A DNA stretch of 33,237 bases from Hofstenia miamia (Eukaryota > Xenacoelomorpha > Acoela > Hofsteniidae). The DNA lies in contig CABFPE010000003.1 in assembly GCA_900660155.1 (NCBI GenBank), positions 2,188,406-2,221,642 of the forward strand, written 5' to 3'. The notes beneath the pieces were generated by a model. That model was not told the DNA's origin. It saw only the letters and a program-made list of their open reading frames with translations, and made no database searches. Below, piece after piece: positions 30,519 through 33,237 of this stretch. Made by a program: the position numbers and the translations under genes. Every line of letters starts with the position of its first letter. Position 1 is the stretch's first letter.

Positions 30519-31330
30519 TTAAAACAAAGAGATGAAGTGTTTAAAAATTTTCACAAATAAAATATTAAAACAACAAATTGATATGATAAATAAATCAACT
30601 GTAAAATATATAAAATGCTGAGTGAAGAGAACTACGGGTCATTATATTAATAATAATTAACAATAACATAGTGTGAAGATGAGTGCATTCAGAAAGACCT
30701 CAGGTGTTTATTATCCTTTATGAGTCATAATTGTGAAATATAAACTTGATTTTACACATTGAAGTTTTAAATTAAATAATTCAGTGTTGTCACTGAACAA
30801 AGCAAACTGGAGTTGCTCAATGCAACTTTTACGGAAGAGGGTATCAACAGAAGATCCGAATTCATGTCTCGGTAGTTTACTTTAATTCCTTTCACCTTTT
30901 GGAATTATCTGAAAGCTGTTCTTTAAAAAAATTGATTTTGGTGAATGAATTACTTAAAGAAAGACGTGAAATTTGTATATATCTTAAAAAATTGTGGAAA
31001 TTTGCATGCAAACAAATCCGAAATACTGATAATTTTCTCATTGTAAATTCATTTGTGATTTGTATTAGTATTTTGTACAATAACATTTCGTAAGCAGAGC
31101 TGTACTCCTAAGTAATTAGCAATGGGGCTCTTATCTTGAGTGTTGTATTTTTATGGTATATTTTGACCATAATTTATATCCTCAACAAATAAAATCCAAA
31201 ACTCGAATACTAATATAAATTTAACAAGAGGGCTGCTCCCCCAATCTTATTTAACAAGATGGACTGAGTAATCCTGAGAGCCTCCTCGAGTACACCTCTG
31301 TTTGTAAGATATGGATTTCATCATAATCAG
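30519..31330. other. Intergenic AT-rich stretch
   Basis: No supported gene. Short open frames on both strands at 30892-31093 overlap each other and are not recognisable. Confidence 0.5.
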
Positions 31331-31462
31331 AAAAAAAATTCGGCGGAATCGGCAAAAAGCCGAAAATATATTAAAGTGTGTTTCAAAGCCGGACTGCAAA
31401 AATTGCATTTAATGATGCATATCTAAATTTTGCCGATTTTCATGAAATTCCGCTGAAATTTT
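31331..31462. repeat. Imperfect inverted repeat with TCGGC motifs
   Basis: AATTCGGCGGAATCGGCAAAA (31337-31357, 21 bases with core TTCGGCGGAATCGGCAAAA) pairs imperfectly with the reverse complement of TTTTGCCGATTTTCATGAAA and TTCCGCTGAAATTTTT (31428-31462). It could be an old MITE. No target duplication is clear. Confidence 0.5.
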
Positions 31463-32342
31463 TATTTTCTATGAATTCGGATTTCAAAGAAATAACACTG
31501 AAAACAACAGAAGTGGGAACAAACTATAAACAAATTTGAATGTTAATTGATTTTACAGCTAATTGTCACCTCAGAGATGGTTGAGCAACTTTTTCAATGC
31601 TCCATTATTTTAGTAGGATCAACCTCACATTGGGCAAATTAACTGATTTTTATTAAATTCAATCATTTTGTAATATATTATGGAGGTTTATTATTCATGT
31701 TTTTTATTCACATGTCTACACTCTGTACCTTTACCATTCCAAGCATGTATTTGCCGAAATTTCATATATTTTTGCCGCTAAAAATCTATTTTCCTTATCA
31801 TAATACCCAAACAATGTTATTTGCTGCTTCACTGCACGTGTATATTGTATTTGTCTGAAAGTTCCAATTAAGTTTTTATTACATCTTGTTTATTCACAAA
31901 TGTTATTTCAATATTTCTTAGTAATATGGGCAATACTACTATAGTACATCAATCTTTACTGGGATTTGCCCTTTGCGAGGGATTTTCTAGTTCAATATAT
32001 TAATAGCTGATTTTAGGCCAAGATTTGAATTAAGTTTAGGATCTTATAAATATATCACAATTAGGCAGTTTTTACGCTTTTATGCAAATTAAATTAGGTT
32101 TATGAAATCTAGACCAAAAATAGTTTTTAATGGTATGCTATAAACGTGGTTTTTTATGCTTAGCTATTTCCTATTGTATCATGCAGTATTTTCTTCAAAA
32201 ATAGTTATATTCATACTGTGCACATTTACTAGCAATTTTGCAAGTGATTCTTTCAATTGTACAAATAGAAAATGTATATTGTATTCAAATAGACTAATTA
32301 AATTTTTCGCATACGTGATGGTAAGACTACCTATCAGAATCC
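31463..32342. other. Intergenic stretch between EMC1 and collagen IV 3' ends
   Basis: The two genes converge on this region. AT-rich, with no supported feature; the plus-strand ORF at 32156-32449 lies antisense to the collagen 3' UTR and is not recognisable. Confidence 0.5.
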
Positions 32343-32348
32343 TTTATT
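32343..32348 (-). terminator. Candidate AATAAA polyadenylation signal of the collagen IV gene
   Basis: AATAAA on the minus strand, about 103 bases after the collagen stop codon and in the expected orientation. Confidence 0.55.
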
Positions 32349-32450
32349 CAAGAAAGCATAGTATAATCATAATATCAAGAGAAATAGTAATTCATTGTAT
32401 TTCAAATGCAGAGAAAATCGAAATTTATATTCTATGTGCTTTGCAATAAA

Positions 32451-32701
32451 CTACTCTTGTATGCAGACTGAACATCGTGATACAGATTTGTATGCGTTAT
32501 TGCCGCTGAAAGTCTCAGGTTGAGGTCTTCTTGCTTCACGGTCCTTGGCAATTGCGACTAGCCATACACTTGCCTTACTTTGGTTGTAAAAACAGTGCTT
32601 TTTGCCTGCGTTACATTCGATTATGGGCGAGGCTGTGAATCGCTCAAAACAACTCCCAGGAGAGCTTAGAGTGTATTCTCCTCCATTATTTCCAGATGTA
32701 G
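32451..32701 (-). CDS. Type IV collagen alpha chain, last coding exon (end of the NC1 domain)
   Basis: Type IV collagen is the network collagen of basement membranes, and its C-terminal NC1 domains join chains into trimers and hexamers. This exon (2 + 83 codons including the stop) covers the end of the second NC1 subdomain. It reads TSGNNGGEYTLSSPGSCFER, then FTASPIIECNAGKKHCFY, then KASVWLVAIAKDREARRPQP, then YKSVSRCSVCIQE and stop. This aligns with the vertebrate pattern 'GDEGGGQ-L-SPGSCLE-F', 'PFIEC-G-x-G-x-C-x-Y', 'SFWL-x-x-I', 'SRCQVC'. All five cysteines expected in this part are present. The acceptor ATGTAG lies before 32701; one base from the previous exon is needed (GCT would give Ala, as in HTA-type sequences). 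The lysine at the sulfilimine position appears replaced by serine. The rest of the gene lies beyond the right edge. Confidence 0.9.
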
Positions 32702-33024
32702 CTACATGCTAAATATATTCAATAAATTGTTAGGAAATTAATTTTTTTTTAAAATCAAAATATTTATGTAATTTACAAAATCAATATTACAATTATTAAC
32801 AAATCTACAAAAAGGTGAGCGATAGCTTTTTATTCATTCGCTTTTAATTTTTTTCATATTAGCATCTCACTTAAACAGTGATTAGGATTATTTATAATTT
32901 TTAAGAATTCGCGTCTTACTCTAATTTTAATAACATCACTGATTGTTGATACACTATTCAATATTTTTCAAACTTTGCTCCGTAAATACAGTTGGTGCAT
33001 ATGTTAATTTGCTAACGATTTATG
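32702..33024. other. Collagen IV intron
   Basis: AT-rich intron sequence on the minus strand upstream of the last exon. Nothing else is seen until the transposon-derived ORF tail. Confidence 0.6.
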
Positions 33025-33237
33025 TTATATAATCCTCGTTTCGGTGCATACGGCAGCAATGGAGTTTTCCATTGGAATGCTTTCTTTGAGCGCTCTCGAA
33101 CCACGCAGACACAATATTGTGCTTCTCAGAAGTGCAAAGCTGATTTCAGTTCTGAGATGCCTGATTACATCTGAGTAGGACTCCTTCCTCTTAGCTACTT
33201 TCAGAACAATTTGCTTAATGGTCTTATGAGTTGAGCG
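33025..33237 (-). mobile_element. C-terminal tail of a transposon-derived ORF, runs off the window
   Basis: A minus-strand frame enters from the right edge and stays open for 70 codons to a TAA at 33027-33025. It includes HKTIKQIVLKVAKRKESYSD, then VIRHLRTEISFALLRSTILC, then LRGSRALKE and a short acidic end. 'R-x-x-I-SFALLRS-x-x-x-CLRGSR' is a motif that I recall at the C-terminus of multicopy retrotransposon-type proteins in cnidarians and arthropods; the exact class is uncertain. Coding-like composition contrasts with the AT-rich intron around it, and there are no stops in the part visible, so the copy may be fairly young. It is not collagen sequence, so it is read as an insertion in the collagen IV intron in the same orientation. 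It starts without an ATG because it is cut by the window edge. Confidence 0.6.

Noticed and set aside
32156..32449. 97-codon plus-strand ORF
   Set aside because: Hydrophobic, unrecognised, and antisense to the collagen IV 3' UTR.
32451..32701. Initial reading of this exon as a transposase C-terminal zinc ribbon because of its Cys pattern
   Set aside because: The SPGSC, IIEC and SRC-x-VC blocks with intact spacing match collagen IV NC1 far better.

Overview
This window looks like AT-rich nuclear DNA from an invertebrate-type metazoan. It has spliced genes with long introns, GT-AG junctions, many degraded transposable elements, a TTAGGG-type telomere-like motif and scaffold Ns. The genes are animal genes: EMC1, a CD2AP/CIN85-type SH3 adaptor and a type IV collagen. 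I cannot name the species. No prokaryotic features, CRISPR arrays, rRNAs or tRNAs were seen. Family assignments rest on remembered family patterns, not on database searches.

Layout. (1) 1-3.2 kb: non-coding, with a frame-broken fragment resembling a farnesoic-acid-O-methyltransferase-like domain (about 525-760, minus) and a well-defined hAT-type MITE (2530-2862). (2) 3.2-18.9 kb: a minus-strand SH3 adaptor gene rebuilt from six exons (18894 down to 3222) whose splice phases all agree. It encodes two SH3 domains and the start of a linker; the 3' end lies outside the window or was not found. Its introns hold a second hAT-type MITE (7852-8196), a hairpin repeat family (6263-7595), a decayed repetitive protein-family fragment (4965-5370), a truncated non-LTR retrotransposon (14264-15190, minus), a DNA-transposon-like element with long terminal inverted repeats (15211-18114, interrupted by 1000 Ns), and a possible zinc-finger/hAT fragment (18186-18347). 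(3) 18.9-26.5 kb: non-coding, with a (TA)n microsatellite, a decayed CR1-like retrotransposon (22180-23000), telomere-like repeats, an inverted-repeat element (23989-24189) and a 481-bp sequence present twice across a single N, probably an assembly artefact. (4) 26590-29391: an intact single-exon EMC1 gene on the plus strand. (5) 29.4-32.3 kb: 3' flank with two inverted-repeat elements. (6) 32451-32701, minus: the last coding exon of a type IV collagen chain, with a transposon-derived ORF tail (33025-33237) in the intron upstream.

The genes are not functionally linked; they are neighbours. EMC1 works in ER membrane-protein insertion, the SH3 adaptor in endocytosis and actin scaffolding, and collagen IV in basement membrane. 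Three observations deserve follow-up. A splice acceptor sits immediately upstream of the start codon in both genes whose 5' ends are visible, consistent with spliced-leader trans-splicing. The collagen IV exon has serine where the sulfilimine cross-link lysine is expected. The 15.2-18.1 kb element pairs long terminal inverted repeats with a repetitive protein family that I know only as uncharacterised.
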